Under the pieces are notes generated by a model. The model searched no databases. It was not told where the DNA came from and was given only the letters and a program-made list of their open reading frames with translations. This document shows positions 44,614-53,040 of a stretch of DNA of 64,000 nt, in pieces. Position 1 is the stretch's first letter; every line of letters begins with the position of its first letter. Position numbers and translations under genes: made by a program. This DNA is from Aphanothece sacrum FPU1 (lineage in GTDB: Bacteria; Cyanobacteriota; Cyanobacteriia; Cyanobacteriales; Microcystaceae), in the NCBI RefSeq assembly GCF_003864295.1, contig NZ_BDQK01000014.1, positions 62,001-126,000 of the forward strand. Reading direction: 5' to 3'.

Positions 44614-46227
44614 ATGCACTCATATGTACCATTGAGTCCAACCACTTTTTTAGAGCGCAGTGGTCAGGCATTTCCTAACCGAAGCGCGATCGCCCATGCT
44701 GATGGAATAGTTACTTATGGGGAGTTATTGCGCCGATGTCGCTGTTTGGCCCAAGTTTTGAAAGGACTGCAAGTGGGGTACGGTGATCGAGTTGCTCTCC
44801 TGACAGAAAACAATCAACAAACAATTGAAGCTCATTTCAGCATTCCAGCTATTGGTGCTGTGATTGTAGCTCTCAATCCTTGGCTGCCGGAGCAAGATCT
44901 TGTCTCTCTGTTAGACTATTGTGAGGCCAAAGTCTTGATTGTAGATGCTTCCTTAAGGGAGAAAATTGTCCTAAATCATGAAGTGACTCTTTCACACTTG
45001 CAGCAAGTTATCGTTATCGATACCCCCGCCACCCTTATCGATTCTGGAGTCCTCGACTACGAAACTTGTTTAGCGGCTGAAAATGGTGATTTTAAGCTAG
45101 ATCAAACCGTTGTCAATGAACTAGATCCCCTGACCATCAATTTTACTTCCGGTACTACGGGTCGTCCAAAAGGGGTAATTTGCAGTCACAGAGGTGCTTA
45201 TCTGCACGCATTGGGGCAGGTGTTGATGATTGGACTTAATCGGGCTTCTAAATATCTGTGGGTACTTCCCATGTTTCATGTTAATGGCTGGGGCCATATG
45301 TGGGCCAATGTTGCCGTGGGAGCAAGTCAAGTAATTCTGCCAAGTGACCAAATCCGAGATAGTTCTGTCGTTTGTCAAGCAGTCTCCAAATACAAAATTA
45401 CCCACTTATCAGGTGCGCCTCGTCTGGTGCGATCGCTTGCATCAGCCCCAGGAGACAAGGAATCATTTCGCGGTCTGACGATTATTACGGGGGGGGCTGC
45501 ACCTTCTCATACTCTGATCGAACAATTGGATGATATGGGGGTTAATTTTATCCACCAATATGGGTTAAATGAAACTTTTGGCCCCTATGTCGTTTGTGAA
45601 GAGCAAGAAGAATGGCAGGCATTATCTTCTTCCAGTCGCGCCCTCAAGCGCGCCCGCCAAGGAGTAGGAACTATTCATGCTGGAACAGGGCTACGGGTGG
45701 TCGATGACTCAAAACAAGACGTTCCTTGGGATGGTCATACCTTGGGGGAAGTGATCATGGCAGGTAATACGGTGGCGACCGGTTACTACAAAAATCCTGA
45801 AGCTACTGAAAAGGCGTTTCGAGATGGCTGGTTCCACACGGGGGATGTAGCAATTATTCATCCAGACGGCTATCTAGAGATTCGAGACCGTCTCAAGGAC
45901 TTAATCTATGTAGAAACAGATTATGGTTGGGAAAACATTTCCTCCATCGAAATTGAGAATGTACTATGTAGACACGAACTGGTACGAGATGCTGCGGTGG
46001 TCGGAATCTCACCTGAAGATCTAGGAAAAAATCAGACTCTGTTGGTGGCTTTTATCGAACCCTGGGACTCCCAAACCATCACCAAAGAAGATTTGCACCA
46101 TTTTTGTGAATCTCAACTTGCTTCTTACAAGCAACCCCAAGTATTTTACTTTACGGACTTGCCTAAGACTGCGACAGGCAAGGTTCGCAAGGACTTGTTA
46201 GTTAAGCAAGTAAGTAGTCGGACATAA
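44614..46227 (+). CDS. Acyl-CoA synthetase / AMP-binding ligase
   Basis: A 537-residue ANL-superfamily ligase with the phosphate loop FTSGTTGRPKG (about residues 176-186), GLNETFGPYV motif A5, WFHTGDVA (about 407-414), RLKDLIYVETDYGWENIS and the C-terminal lysine in KTATGKVRKDLL. It activates a carboxylic acid as acyl-AMP and then as a CoA thioester. The substrate is probably a medium-chain or aromatic acid. An ATG at 44614, 34 nt after the cupin stop, is the correct start; the frame upstream of it is only the cupin gene's shadow. It is the last gene of the diiron-tautomerase-cupin-ligase group. Confidence 0.88.
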   Translation: MHSYVPLSPTTFLERSGQAFPNRSAIAHADGIVTYGELLRRCRCLAQVLKGLQVGYGDRVALLTENNQQTIEAHFSIPAIGAVIVALNPWLPEQDLVSLLDYCEAKVLIVDASLREKIVLNHEVTLSHLQQVIVIDTPATLIDSGVLDYETCLAAENGDFKLDQTVVNELDPLTINFTSGTTGRPKGVICSHRGAYLHALGQVLMIGLNRASKYLWVLPMFHVNGWGHMWANVAVGASQVILPSDQIRDSSVVCQAVSKYKITHLSGAPRLVRSLASAPGDKESFRGLTIITGGAAPSHTLIEQLDDMGVNFIHQYGLNETFGPYVVCEEQEEWQALSSSSRALKRARQGVGTIHAGTGLRVVDDSKQDVPWDGHTLGEVIMAGNTVATGYYKNPEATEKAFRDGWFHTGDVAIIHPDGYLEIRDRLKDLIYVETDYGWENISSIEIENVLCRHELVRDAAVVGISPEDLGKNQTLLVAFIEPWDSQTITKEDLHHFCESQLASYKQPQVFYFTDLPKTATGKVRKDLLVKQVSSRT

Positions 46228-46259
46228 ATAAAACCTGAGTTCGACGGAAGGGAATTTAT

Positions 46260-46476
46260 GCACTCACCATTAGTGTCAACTTAGTCCAAAACGCCGACAG
46301 GCTAAAGCCTGTGGCTATACCAACGAAGTCCGACGAGCGCGGACTTTCTGTAAAATTAGCCAGCATAGGCTGGCTTTGTACAGTTAACCCCACCCTTGGC
46401 AGGGTGTGGGTGGGATGGTGGGAAAACTTGTGTGTCTTGGGGTTTAATTTTAAGTTGACACCAATGCGCACTCACC
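46260..46476. mobile_element. Small non-autonomous element, family 2, with 9-bp flanking repeats
   Basis: The inverted ends are ATTAGTGTCAACTTA (46269-46283) and TAAGTTGACACCAAT (46451-46465), 14 of 15 matching. GCACTCACC flanks both sides (46260-46268 and 46468-46476) as a 9-bp direct repeat. Internal hairpins include GGCTAAAGCC and AGTCCGACGAGCGCGGACT, the latter shared with family 1. It has no real coding capacity; overlapping frames on both strands are artefacts. Downstream, 46477-46660 holds only a short GC-rich repeat (CATTGCGAGCGGTAGCGAAG) and no gene. Confidence 0.7.
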
Positions 46477-46660
46477 AACCCAAAACAACGATTTTACGTC
46501 ATTGCGAGCGGTAGCGAAGCAATCTTAAACCCTTATTATGACCTTACAGTGCGTAACTCCTAGCAGGTTCCTTTTAGGGCTTGAAAGCTTCGTCTAATAA
46601 TGGCTAAAGCGATCACTATGAACTTTTCTATTGTGACTTTAATTATGATCACCTACTTAC

Positions 46661-47260
46661 TTAGTCATGCTGCCAAAAATCTCGAACTTCATAGCCTAAT
46701 TCTTGTAACATTTCTCTCAATAAAGGTAGACTTAACCCAATCACATTACTATGACAACCTTCAATCTTTTCGACAAATAATCCCCCTTTACCTTCTAAAG
46801 CGAACCCCCCGGCACATTTGAGGGGTTCTCCACTTTTAACATAAGCTTGAATTGTGGCATCATCTAAATCAGCGAAAAAAACTTTTGTGATACCACAACG
46901 AATTATTTTTTTTTGTATTTTTCCATCAATAATAGCATGACCCGTATATAAAATTCCTTGACTTCCCCTCATGGTTTGCCAACGATTTATTGCCTCTATT
47001 TCTGACTCTGGTTTTCCATAAATTTCCCCATTGACAGCTAAAACAGAATCACATCCTAATACTAAGGATAAATCAAACTGACTAGCAACAATTTCAGCTT
47101 TAGCATAAGCTAAGGTTTCTACTAATTTAATCGGGTCTGATAATTTAATTGTAGATTCATCAAAGTTACTATGACAAATGATAGGATCAATGCCAACAGT
47201 TTGCAAAAGTTTACGACGAGCAGGAGAAGCAGAAGCAAGAATAAAAGTAGGAATAGACAT
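46661..47260 (-). CDS. maf: Maf-family nucleotide pyrophosphatase
   Basis: A 199-residue protein starting [20 protein letters not shown], with [14 protein letters not shown] (metal-binding Asp) and [20 protein letters not shown], the standard Maf motifs. Maf proteins hydrolyse non-canonical or modified NTPs (dTTP/UTP or m7GTP types) and limit division or mutagenesis. ATG 47260 is supported by homology and by an AGGA box upstream; in-frame starts further upstream read into repeat DNA. Confidence 0.93.
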   Translation of the reverse strand: MSIPTFILASASPARRKLLQTVGIDPIICHSNFDESTIKLSDPIKLVETLAYAKAEIVASQFDLSLVLGCDSVLAVNGEIYGKPESEIEAINRWQTMRGSQGILYTGHAIIDGKIQKKIIRCGITKVFFADLDDATIQAYVKSGEPLKCAGGFALEGKGGLFVEKIEGCHSNVIGLSLPLLREMLQELGYEVRDFWQHD

Positions 47261-47319
47261 GATTATAACGAATTCGGAAGTTCCTTCAGCTAATATTGTA
47301 GAATATTTGATAATTTTAC

Positions 47320-47487
47320 TCAATATAAGTCTACATACAGACCTTATGTCTGATACTATATGAACGAAGCCTCCCTTCGGGAGGCTCAATTAAACTTGCG
47401 TAAGGGGGTTTTGTCTTTATCCCTTAACCCTGAGCGGGTTTAAGCTTATAATTTCTAATAGTTTTATATACTAGATTCGGTAGAACC
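47320..47487. mobile_element. Family 1-like element, copy C
   Basis: The right end CGGTAGAACC (47478-47487) and internal modules match copy H near 62350: CAGACCTTATGTCTGATACTA, a CCTCCC...GGGAGG hairpin and CTTAACCCTGAGCGGGTTTAAG. The left end has decayed. It lies upstream of the maf gene. Confidence 0.6.
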
Positions 47488-47563
47488 GGAATTATAAATC
47501 ATAAATAAGTTTCAGTAATTAAAAAGCTATGTTATTATGCAACATAATATATTTTGTAATATC

Positions 47564-47791
47564 ATGCCTAATATATCTATTTATCTGACTAACGACCAAC
47601 TTAAAATATTAGATATTATTTCTCAAAATAAAAGTGAAAGTGACTTTATTGCTTCTTTAATCGAACAGGAAGAAAAACGTAAAGAAAAAGAAGAAATGCT
47701 AGAGGCCGTACAACAAATAGATTTACTTGATTTAGGTTGGAGTGAAACAGAAGAAGAATGCGCGATTATCGATATGGAATTATCTAGTTAG
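47564..47791 (+). CDS. Antitoxin-like small protein
   Basis: A 75-residue protein starting MPNISIYLTNDQLKILDIISQNKSES, a ribbon-helix-helix-like start, followed by a charged helix (IEQEEKRKEKEEMLEAVQQ) and an acidic tail. It resembles ParD/CopG antitoxins. No complete toxin gene follows; only a short decayed frame is present (47791-47919). It may be a solitary antitoxin. Confidence 0.6.
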   Translation: MPNISIYLTNDQLKILDIISQNKSESDFIASLIEQEEKRKEKEEMLEAVQQIDLLDLGWSETEEECAIIDMELSS

Positions 47792-47919
47792 TTAATTTTG
47801 AGCCATCTAGGGAACCTAATACTTTTGATAAGCGTCGATTAATTAAGTATCTAGGAGAATTAGCAACCCAATATTTAGCTCAAATAAAACATAAATTAAC
47901 CCTTTATTTGAATCTATAA
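47791..47919 (+). pseudogene. Remnant reading frame after the antitoxin
   Basis: The frame GTT 47791 to TAA 47919 encodes NFEPSREPNTFDKRRLIKYL, then GELATQYLAQIKHKLTLYLNL. It has no start codon of its own (an in-frame TAG lies just before). The amphipathic helix pattern looks like protein-coding DNA, so this may be the tail of a lost partner gene. I do not recognise the family. Confidence 0.35.
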
Positions 47920-47949
47920 ATAGTTAATAATTATTGAGGAGTAAACCTG

Positions 47950-48762
47950 ATGAAAAATGTTTTGTCCAATTTAGGTATTTTAACGACTATTATATTGTTT
48001 AATTATTTTGGAGTAACTCAACCTCTTTTATTCGCTCAAGAATCTACTCAACCTCAACCGAATAAAACGCCCAAATTAAGTGCTGTTCAATGGTATAATC
48101 AAGGAGTAGATAAGCTTGAAAAAAGAGATTATCAAGGGGCGATCGCTGATTTTACAGAAGCGATCAAATTAAATAATAAAGATGCTGATGCTTATTATAA
48201 TCGAGGTTATGCTCAATTGGTTTTAGCTAACTATGAATTAGCGATCGCTGATTACAATCAAGCAATTCAATTAAAGCCAAAATTTGCCTATGCTTATGGG
48301 AATCGTTGCTATTCATTTTTTCAGACAAAACAGTATAAAAATGCAGTAACAGATTGTACAGAAGCAATTAAATTAGAGCCTAATTATGCAGATTTTTATA
48401 TTTATCGAGGCAATGCTCAAGATGAGCTAAAAAATCCTAAAGAAGCAATCATAGATTACAATAAAGCGATTAGTCTTAATAGCAATCATGCTAATGCTTA
48501 TTATAATCGGGCCCTAGCATATAATAGATTAGGAGAATCTCTAAAAGCGATTGATGATTATACAAAATCAATTCAATTAAAAGGTGACTTTGCTGATGCT
48601 TATCATAATCGAGGTGTGACACAGTTTAAGATAGGTAATAAAGAAAAGGCCTTGACTGATTTAAAAAAAGCTGCTGAACTTTTTACCACACAAGGTAATA
48701 TTAATAATGCACAGCACGTTCGTGATACAATGAAAAAGTTACAAAACAAACAAGGTACTTAA
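47950..48762 (+). CDS. Exported TPR protein
   Basis: A 270-residue protein with an N-terminal signal-like segment (VLSNLGILTTIILFNYFGVTQPLLFAQ). About six tetratricopeptide repeats follow, most with the (D/N)AYYNRGxAxxxL pattern (residues about 45-255). It is a protein-interaction scaffold; location is periplasmic or thylakoid lumen by the signal. It is followed at once by an A/T hairpin and a second exported protein gene. Confidence 0.85.
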   Translation: MKNVLSNLGILTTIILFNYFGVTQPLLFAQESTQPQPNKTPKLSAVQWYNQGVDKLEKRDYQGAIADFTEAIKLNNKDADAYYNRGYAQLVLANYELAIADYNQAIQLKPKFAYAYGNRCYSFFQTKQYKNAVTDCTEAIKLEPNYADFYIYRGNAQDELKNPKEAIIDYNKAISLNSNHANAYYNRALAYNRLGESLKAIDDYTKSIQLKGDFADAYHNRGVTQFKIGNKEKALTDLKKAAELFTTQGNINNAQHVRDTMKKLQNKQGT

Positions 48763-48768
48763 ACTTAG

Positions 48769-48791
48769 ATTTTTATTTCTGAAATAAAAAT
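48769..48791 (+). terminator. A/T-rich hairpin after the TPR gene
   Basis: ATTTTTATTT (48769-48778) pairs with AAATAAAAAT (48782-48791), 3-nt loop, followed by tttattttg. The stem is weak because it has no G-C pairs. Confidence 0.4.
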
Positions 48792-48827
48792 TTTATTTTG
48801 TTGTTGTTTGATTTACTAAATATTACC

Positions 48828-49496
48828 ATGAAAATTATCTCAAGTCGTTATTTATTAATCTTCCTTATTTTCATAGGGTTTCAATTAGTTGATGGAAATA
48901 TATCTAGATTAGTTGCTCAAAATACTCTCTCCCCTAATCAAGATTTTCGTAGTTTCTTTGAAACAGGAAGAACCCGTTCAGAAGATGTACGACTTTTTCA
49001 ACGGCCACCTGATGGAATTATTCCTGTTAGAGAGACATTAAATAGCTGGCAATTTGTCATTTTTGAGGAAGGAAATGTTTCTTTTTGGATACCTCCAGGA
49101 ATTTTAATTCAGGAGAAAATAGAGTTAGAAACACCTGTTGGTTTAGTTAATTTTAGGACTTTAGCTTCCAGTCGTGAAAATCGCCGTTATATGGCAGCAT
49201 ATGCAGATGCTTTGACGGAGGAACAAATTAAAAATTCTCAGGTTTTATTCAAGACGATTAAGGGTAAAGTAACTTCAGATGATAAGTTTAAATTAACTCA
49301 AGAAAGGTCGGTTTCTCTAGATAAGTATCCAGGACAAGAATTCACTCTTAAGACTAAGACAGAAACTATTGTCATGCGAATTTATTTAGTCAATAACAGA
49401 GTTTATGCCCTAGGGGTTAGATATGCAAATTCTGAGCCACAACCGAGAGAAACTAGAGCATTTTTGAATGCTTTACAACTTCTTAATACGAAGTAA
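48828..49496 (+). CDS. Exported hypothetical protein
   Basis: A 222-residue protein with a signal peptide (KIISSRYLLIFLIFIGFQLVDG). The body is beta-rich, with WQFVIFEEGNVSFWIPPGIL and a GQEFTLKTKTETIVMRIYLVNNRVYALGV stretch reminiscent of cyanobacterial envelope proteins. No family is recognised with confidence. ATG 48828 is preferred to the TTG at 48798. Confidence 0.65.
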   Translation: MKIISSRYLLIFLIFIGFQLVDGNISRLVAQNTLSPNQDFRSFFETGRTRSEDVRLFQRPPDGIIPVRETLNSWQFVIFEEGNVSFWIPPGILIQEKIELETPVGLVNFRTLASSRENRRYMAAYADALTEEQIKNSQVLFKTIKGKVTSDDKFKLTQERSVSLDKYPGQEFTLKTKTETIVMRIYLVNNRVYALGVRYANSEPQPRETRAFLNALQLLNTK

Positions 49497-49552
49497 GTAT
49501 ACAAGATTAATTACCTAAAAAATTGTAGGGGCATTTTTTGTAGCGGTGTATT

Positions 49553-49616
49553 TTTGTAGGGGCGGGTTTTTACAAGATTTATGATTCTCACAAAGAAGTA
49601 AAATAAACCCGCGCTC
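49553..49616. repeat. GC-rich inverted repeat (GGGGCGGGTTT family)
   Basis: GTAGGGGCGGGTTTTTAC is followed by TGATTCTCAC and the inverse arm AAACCCGC. It is the same unit as at 54942-55004, where the internal order is reversed. Confidence 0.6.
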
Positions 49617-49657
49617 TTTATGTAATCAATGCGGGAAAGGTAATTATGAATTATCAA

Positions 49658-50191
49658 TTATCCATTATTAATTATCAATTGTTGAAATTCTTCTTCAGAA
49701 TAAAGATCATGATCATTTTCTAATCGATCTAAAAATACCAATCCATTAAGATGATCGAGTTCATGTTGAAAAATCCTAGCTACAAAATCCGTTAATTCTT
49801 GATGTTGTAAATGACCATAACGATCTAAATATTCAACAATAATAGTTTGATATCGAGGAACTAATCCCCGTAAACCTGGCACACTTAAACAACCTTCCCA
49901 CCCTTTAACTTTTTCCTGAGAATGGTCAACAATTTGAGGATTAATCATAGCGGTTGGTTCCATCAAAGGTGCGTTAGGATAACGGGGATTAGGATGAGAA
50001 GAAATAATAAATAAACGACAAGATTCAGATACTTGAGGGGCAGCTATTCCCACACCTTTAGCATCAATAGAAGTCGCAATTAAAGAATCAATTAATTCTT
50101 GAAAAATAGGATCTGTTATATCAATAACTGGTTGGGCTAATTCTCGTAAAATTGGTTCACCTAATTGAGCAATTTGTAAAATAGTCTTCAT
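49658..50191 (-). CDS. def: Peptide deformylase
   Basis: A 177-residue enzyme with all three deformylase motifs: GVGIAAPQV (motif 1), EGCLSVPG with the metal-binding Cys (motif 2) and HELDHLNG with HExxH-type metal ligands (motif 3). It removes formyl from the starting Met of nascent proteins, using an iron or zinc ion. It is divergent from dnaA, with a mobile repeat in between. Confidence 0.96.
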   Translation of the reverse strand: MKTILQIAQLGEPILRELAQPVIDITDPIFQELIDSLIATSIDAKGVGIAAPQVSESCRLFIISSHPNPRYPNAPLMEPTAMINPQIVDHSQEKVKGWEGCLSVPGLRGLVPRYQTIIVEYLDRYGHLQHQELTDFVARIFQHELDHLNGLVFLDRLENDHDLYSEEEFQQLIINNG

Positions 50192-50202
50192 AATTAATTC
50201 TG

Positions 50203-50395
50203 GTTTTGTTGCCTATGTTTGATGATATCGTTAAACTAATAATTAATAAAAGGCTAAAGCCTGATCCTATAAAAACGAAGTCCGACGAGCGCGGCCTAAC
50301 TTCTAGGTTGCGTAGGCAACCTTTGTTTGTATAGCTTAACTATGAACGAGTTAAAGTCTTTTGTGATAATTTAGCATAAATTGTCTGCTAGAACC
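50203..50395. mobile_element. Family 1 element, copy D, in the dnaA upstream region
   Basis: The right end ...AATTTAGCATAAATTG and CTAGAACC, the middle modules (GGCTAAAGCC, AGTCCGACGAGCGCG, GGTTGCGTAGGCAACC) and the left TATCGTTAAACTAATAATT all align with copies A and E. The element fills the space between def and dnaA and ends 16 nt before the dnaA start, so dnaA transcription must start inside it or further up. Confidence 0.65.
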
Positions 50396-50411
50396 ATAAT
50401 TTTGTAAATTT

Positions 50412-51776
50412 GTGACTATTTCCTCCCAATACCTCTGGAATCAAGTTCTAGAACGCCTAAAATTGCGTTTAACCCGTCCTGCGTTTGAAACTTGGATTCA
50501 AACCGCCACAGTCCAGGAATGGCAAGATAACTGTGTCATCATTGAAGTAGCCAATTCTTTTGTACTAAATCACTTACAGAAAACTTATCAATCCATTATT
50601 GCCCAAGAGGTAGGGGTGGTAGTTGGTCATTCGGTGGAAATTCAGTTAACGACTCCTCAAGGAGAAAATTGGGCAATTGTCCAAGAAAAAGAAGGATTTA
50701 AAGAATTTAGAGAGACTATACCAGAATCTCCCAAATTGGGGCGATTAAATCCCCGTTATACCTTTTCTCGGTTTGTGGTGGGCCCCACAAATAGGATGGC
50801 CCATGCTGCTTCCTTAGCAGTTGCTGAGTCTCCAGGACGAGAATTTAACCCTTTGTTTCTTTGTGGAGGAGTAGGATTAGGGAAAACTCATTTAATGCAA
50901 GCGATCGCTCATTATCGACTTGATCTTTATCCTAATGCTAACGTTTTTTACGTTTCGACGGAACAATTTACTAATGATTTAATTACGGCAATTCGTCAAG
51001 ATAGTATGGAAAATTTTCGAGAACATTATCGTACAGTCGATATTTTATTAGTCGATGATATTCAATTTATTGAAGGAAAAGAATATACACAAGAAGAATT
51101 TTTTCATACGTTTAATACTTTACATGAAACCGGAAAACAAGTTGTTTTAGCTTCTGATCGTCCTCCTAAAAGAATTCCGACTTTACAGGATCGGTTAATT
51201 TCTCGTTTTTCTATGGGATTAATAGCGGATATTCAAGTCCCTGATTTAGAGACTCGCATGGCCATTCTTCAAAAAAAAGCAGAGTATGAAAACATTCGTC
51301 TTCCCCGTGAAGTAATTGAATATATTGCTAGTAATTATACTTCTAATATTCGAGAATTAGAGGGGGCATTACTTCGGGCAGTTACTTATATTTCTATTTC
51401 AGGATTACCGATGACGGTTGATAATATTGCCCCAGTTTTAAATCCTCCATTAGAACAAGTTCCTGCTTCTCCTGGGATAATTATACAGGTAGTAGCAGAT
51501 AATTTTAAATTGTTAGTAGAAGATTTAAAAGGAAGTTCTAGACGCAGAGAAATTAGTTTAGCACGACAAATTGGGATGTATTTAATGCGTCAACATACTG
51601 ATTTAAGTTTACCGAAAATTGGGGAAGAATTTGGCGGAAAAGATCATACAACCGTCTTGTATAGTTGTGATAAAATTTCTCAATTACAACAAAAAGATTG
51701 GGATCTCAGTCAAACTTTAGCTGACTTAAGTAATCGCATTAATGTAGCTAGTATTAATCAATCTTATTCTATTTAA
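50412..51776 (+). CDS. dnaA: Chromosomal replication initiator DnaA
   Basis: A 454-residue protein. Domain I is [20 protein letters not shown], then the domain III AAA+ core with Walker [10 protein letters not shown], Walker [16 protein letters not shown] and the sensor text. The domain IV DNA-binding region ends with the signature [15 protein letters not shown]. It starts at GTG 50412 without a clear Shine-Dalgarno sequence. dnaN is not adjacent and no cluster of DnaA boxes was seen here. The gene is flanked by two copies of the family 1 repeat in the same orientation. Confidence 0.97.
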   Translation: MTISSQYLWNQVLERLKLRLTRPAFETWIQTATVQEWQDNCVIIEVANSFVLNHLQKTYQSIIAQEVGVVVGHSVEIQLTTPQGENWAIVQEKEGFKEFRETIPESPKLGRLNPRYTFSRFVVGPTNRMAHAASLAVAESPGREFNPLFLCGGVGLGKTHLMQAIAHYRLDLYPNANVFYVSTEQFTNDLITAIRQDSMENFREHYRTVDILLVDDIQFIEGKEYTQEEFFHTFNTLHETGKQVVLASDRPPKRIPTLQDRLISRFSMGLIADIQVPDLETRMAILQKKAEYENIRLPREVIEYIASNYTSNIRELEGALLRAVTYISISGLPMTVDNIAPVLNPPLEQVPASPGIIIQVVADNFKLLVEDLKGSSRRREISLARQIGMYLMRQHTDLSLPKIGEEFGGKDHTTVLYSCDKISQLQQKDWDLSQTLADLSNRINVASINQSYSI

Positions 51777-51796
51777 TGCCATGAAACCAAGCATAA

Positions 51797-51988
51797 TAAT
51801 TTTACCTCGCTTACTATGCTAAACTAATAATTAATAAAAGGCTAAAGCCTTATGCTATAGAAACAAAGTCCGACGAGCGCGGACAGCAATTATTAGGTTG
51901 CGTAGGCAACCTTTGTTTTTATAGCTTAACTCTTTAGAGTTAAAATCCATTATTTGTGATAATTTAGCATAACTTGTCCGGTAAAACC
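51797..51988. mobile_element. Family 1 element, copy E, just after dnaA
   Basis: It runs from TTTTACCTCG...TATGCTAAACTAATAATT to AATTTAGCATAACTTGTCCGG TAAAACC (split for length), with the same internal hairpins as copy D. It begins about 20 nt after the dnaA stop and has the same orientation as copy D. Confidence 0.7.
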
Positions 51989-52100
51989 AATAATATTAAG
52001 CCATTACACAGATTAATAAATCAATTGTTATTAACTGAAACATAAACCATCTTTTTTCAGTCTATTAAATAAATCTAAAATCATTAGGAGAGAATTAATA

Positions 52101-52997
52101 ATGATAAAAAAATTATCTATAATTGCGTTAACATTATGTTTAGCGGTGACTTATCAATCTCCTAGTTGGGCAGGAAAAGTATTAGATAAAATTAAACAAA
52201 CAGGGGTCATTACTGCCGGAACTCGTAAGGATGCGATTCCTTTTGCTTATGTTAATGAACAAGGTAAATGGGTTGGTTATTCTGTTGATATTTTAGAAAT
52301 TATTCGTAAAGATGTAGAAAAAAAATTAGGTAAACCGATCAAACTTCAGTTAGTAGAAGTAACCCCACAAAATCGCTTTGAAAAGATAAAAAATGGGTCA
52401 ATTGATATTGAATGTGCTTCTACAACTTTTACTTGGGAACGGGATAAACAAGTTGATTTTACGATTAGTTATTTTGCCAGTGGGACTAAGATTTTAGTCA
52501 AAAAAGGGAGTCAACTGGGAACCATTGAATCTTTAGCAGGGCGCAAAGTTGGAGTTATTCCTAATACTACCAATGAACAGGCTATTAAAATTCAACAACC
52601 TGCCGCTAAATTAGTAACAGTTAAAGATAGAAATGAGGGTTTAAAAAAATTAGAAACAGGAGAAATTGAAGCATTTGCTAGTGATGGAATTTTGTTACAA
52701 GGATTAAAAAAAGAAGCAAAAAACCCCAATTCTTTAGATGTAGTTCCTGAATTTCCCTATGCTTATGAATCTTATAGTTGTATGATTCCTCAAGATGAAT
52801 CTGCTTGGCGTGATACGATTAATTATAGTTTAGTTAAGTTTATGGAAGGCATTATTAGTGATCAACCTAAAACCGTTACTATTTATGAAAAATGGTTTGG
52901 AGATGAGGGAGTGACTCCTTATTCACGAGAAATTATTAATGAGTATTTTCAGGGAATTGTTAATAGTTATGAATGGATTCCCATTGTTGATTATTAA
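52101..52997 (+). CDS. Amino acid ABC transporter substrate-binding protein
   Basis: A 298-residue periplasmic binding protein (SBP family 3) with a signal peptide (KKLSIIALTLCLAVTYQSPSWA). It has AGTRKDAIPFAYVNEQGKWVGYSVDI, typical of polar amino acid binding proteins, then DIECASTTFTWER and GRKVGVIPNTTNEQA. Transporter partner genes are not adjacent. An AGGAGAG ribosome-binding site precedes ATG 52101. Confidence 0.88.
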   Translation: MIKKLSIIALTLCLAVTYQSPSWAGKVLDKIKQTGVITAGTRKDAIPFAYVNEQGKWVGYSVDILEIIRKDVEKKLGKPIKLQLVEVTPQNRFEKIKNGSIDIECASTTFTWERDKQVDFTISYFASGTKILVKKGSQLGTIESLAGRKVGVIPNTTNEQAIKIQQPAAKLVTVKDRNEGLKKLETGEIEAFASDGILLQGLKKEAKNPNSLDVVPEFPYAYESYSCMIPQDESAWRDTINYSLVKFMEGIISDQPKTVTIYEKWFGDEGVTPYSREIINEYFQGIVNSYEWIPIVDY

Positions 52998-53011
52998 TTA
53001 ATCTTAAGGGT

Positions 53012-53036
53012 GTAGGATGGGCATTGCCCACCCTAC
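53012..53036. terminator. Two-way hairpin between convergent genes
   Basis: GTAGG, A, TGGGC (53012-53022), loop ATT, GCCCA, C, CCTAC (53026-53036). This is a 10-bp stem with one mismatch, suitable to end both the binding-protein and the SpoIID transcripts. Confidence 0.65.
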
Positions 53037-53040
53037 TAAA

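Noticed and set aside
46256..46514. Overlapping frames on both strands
   Set aside because: They lie wholly inside the family 2 mobile element.
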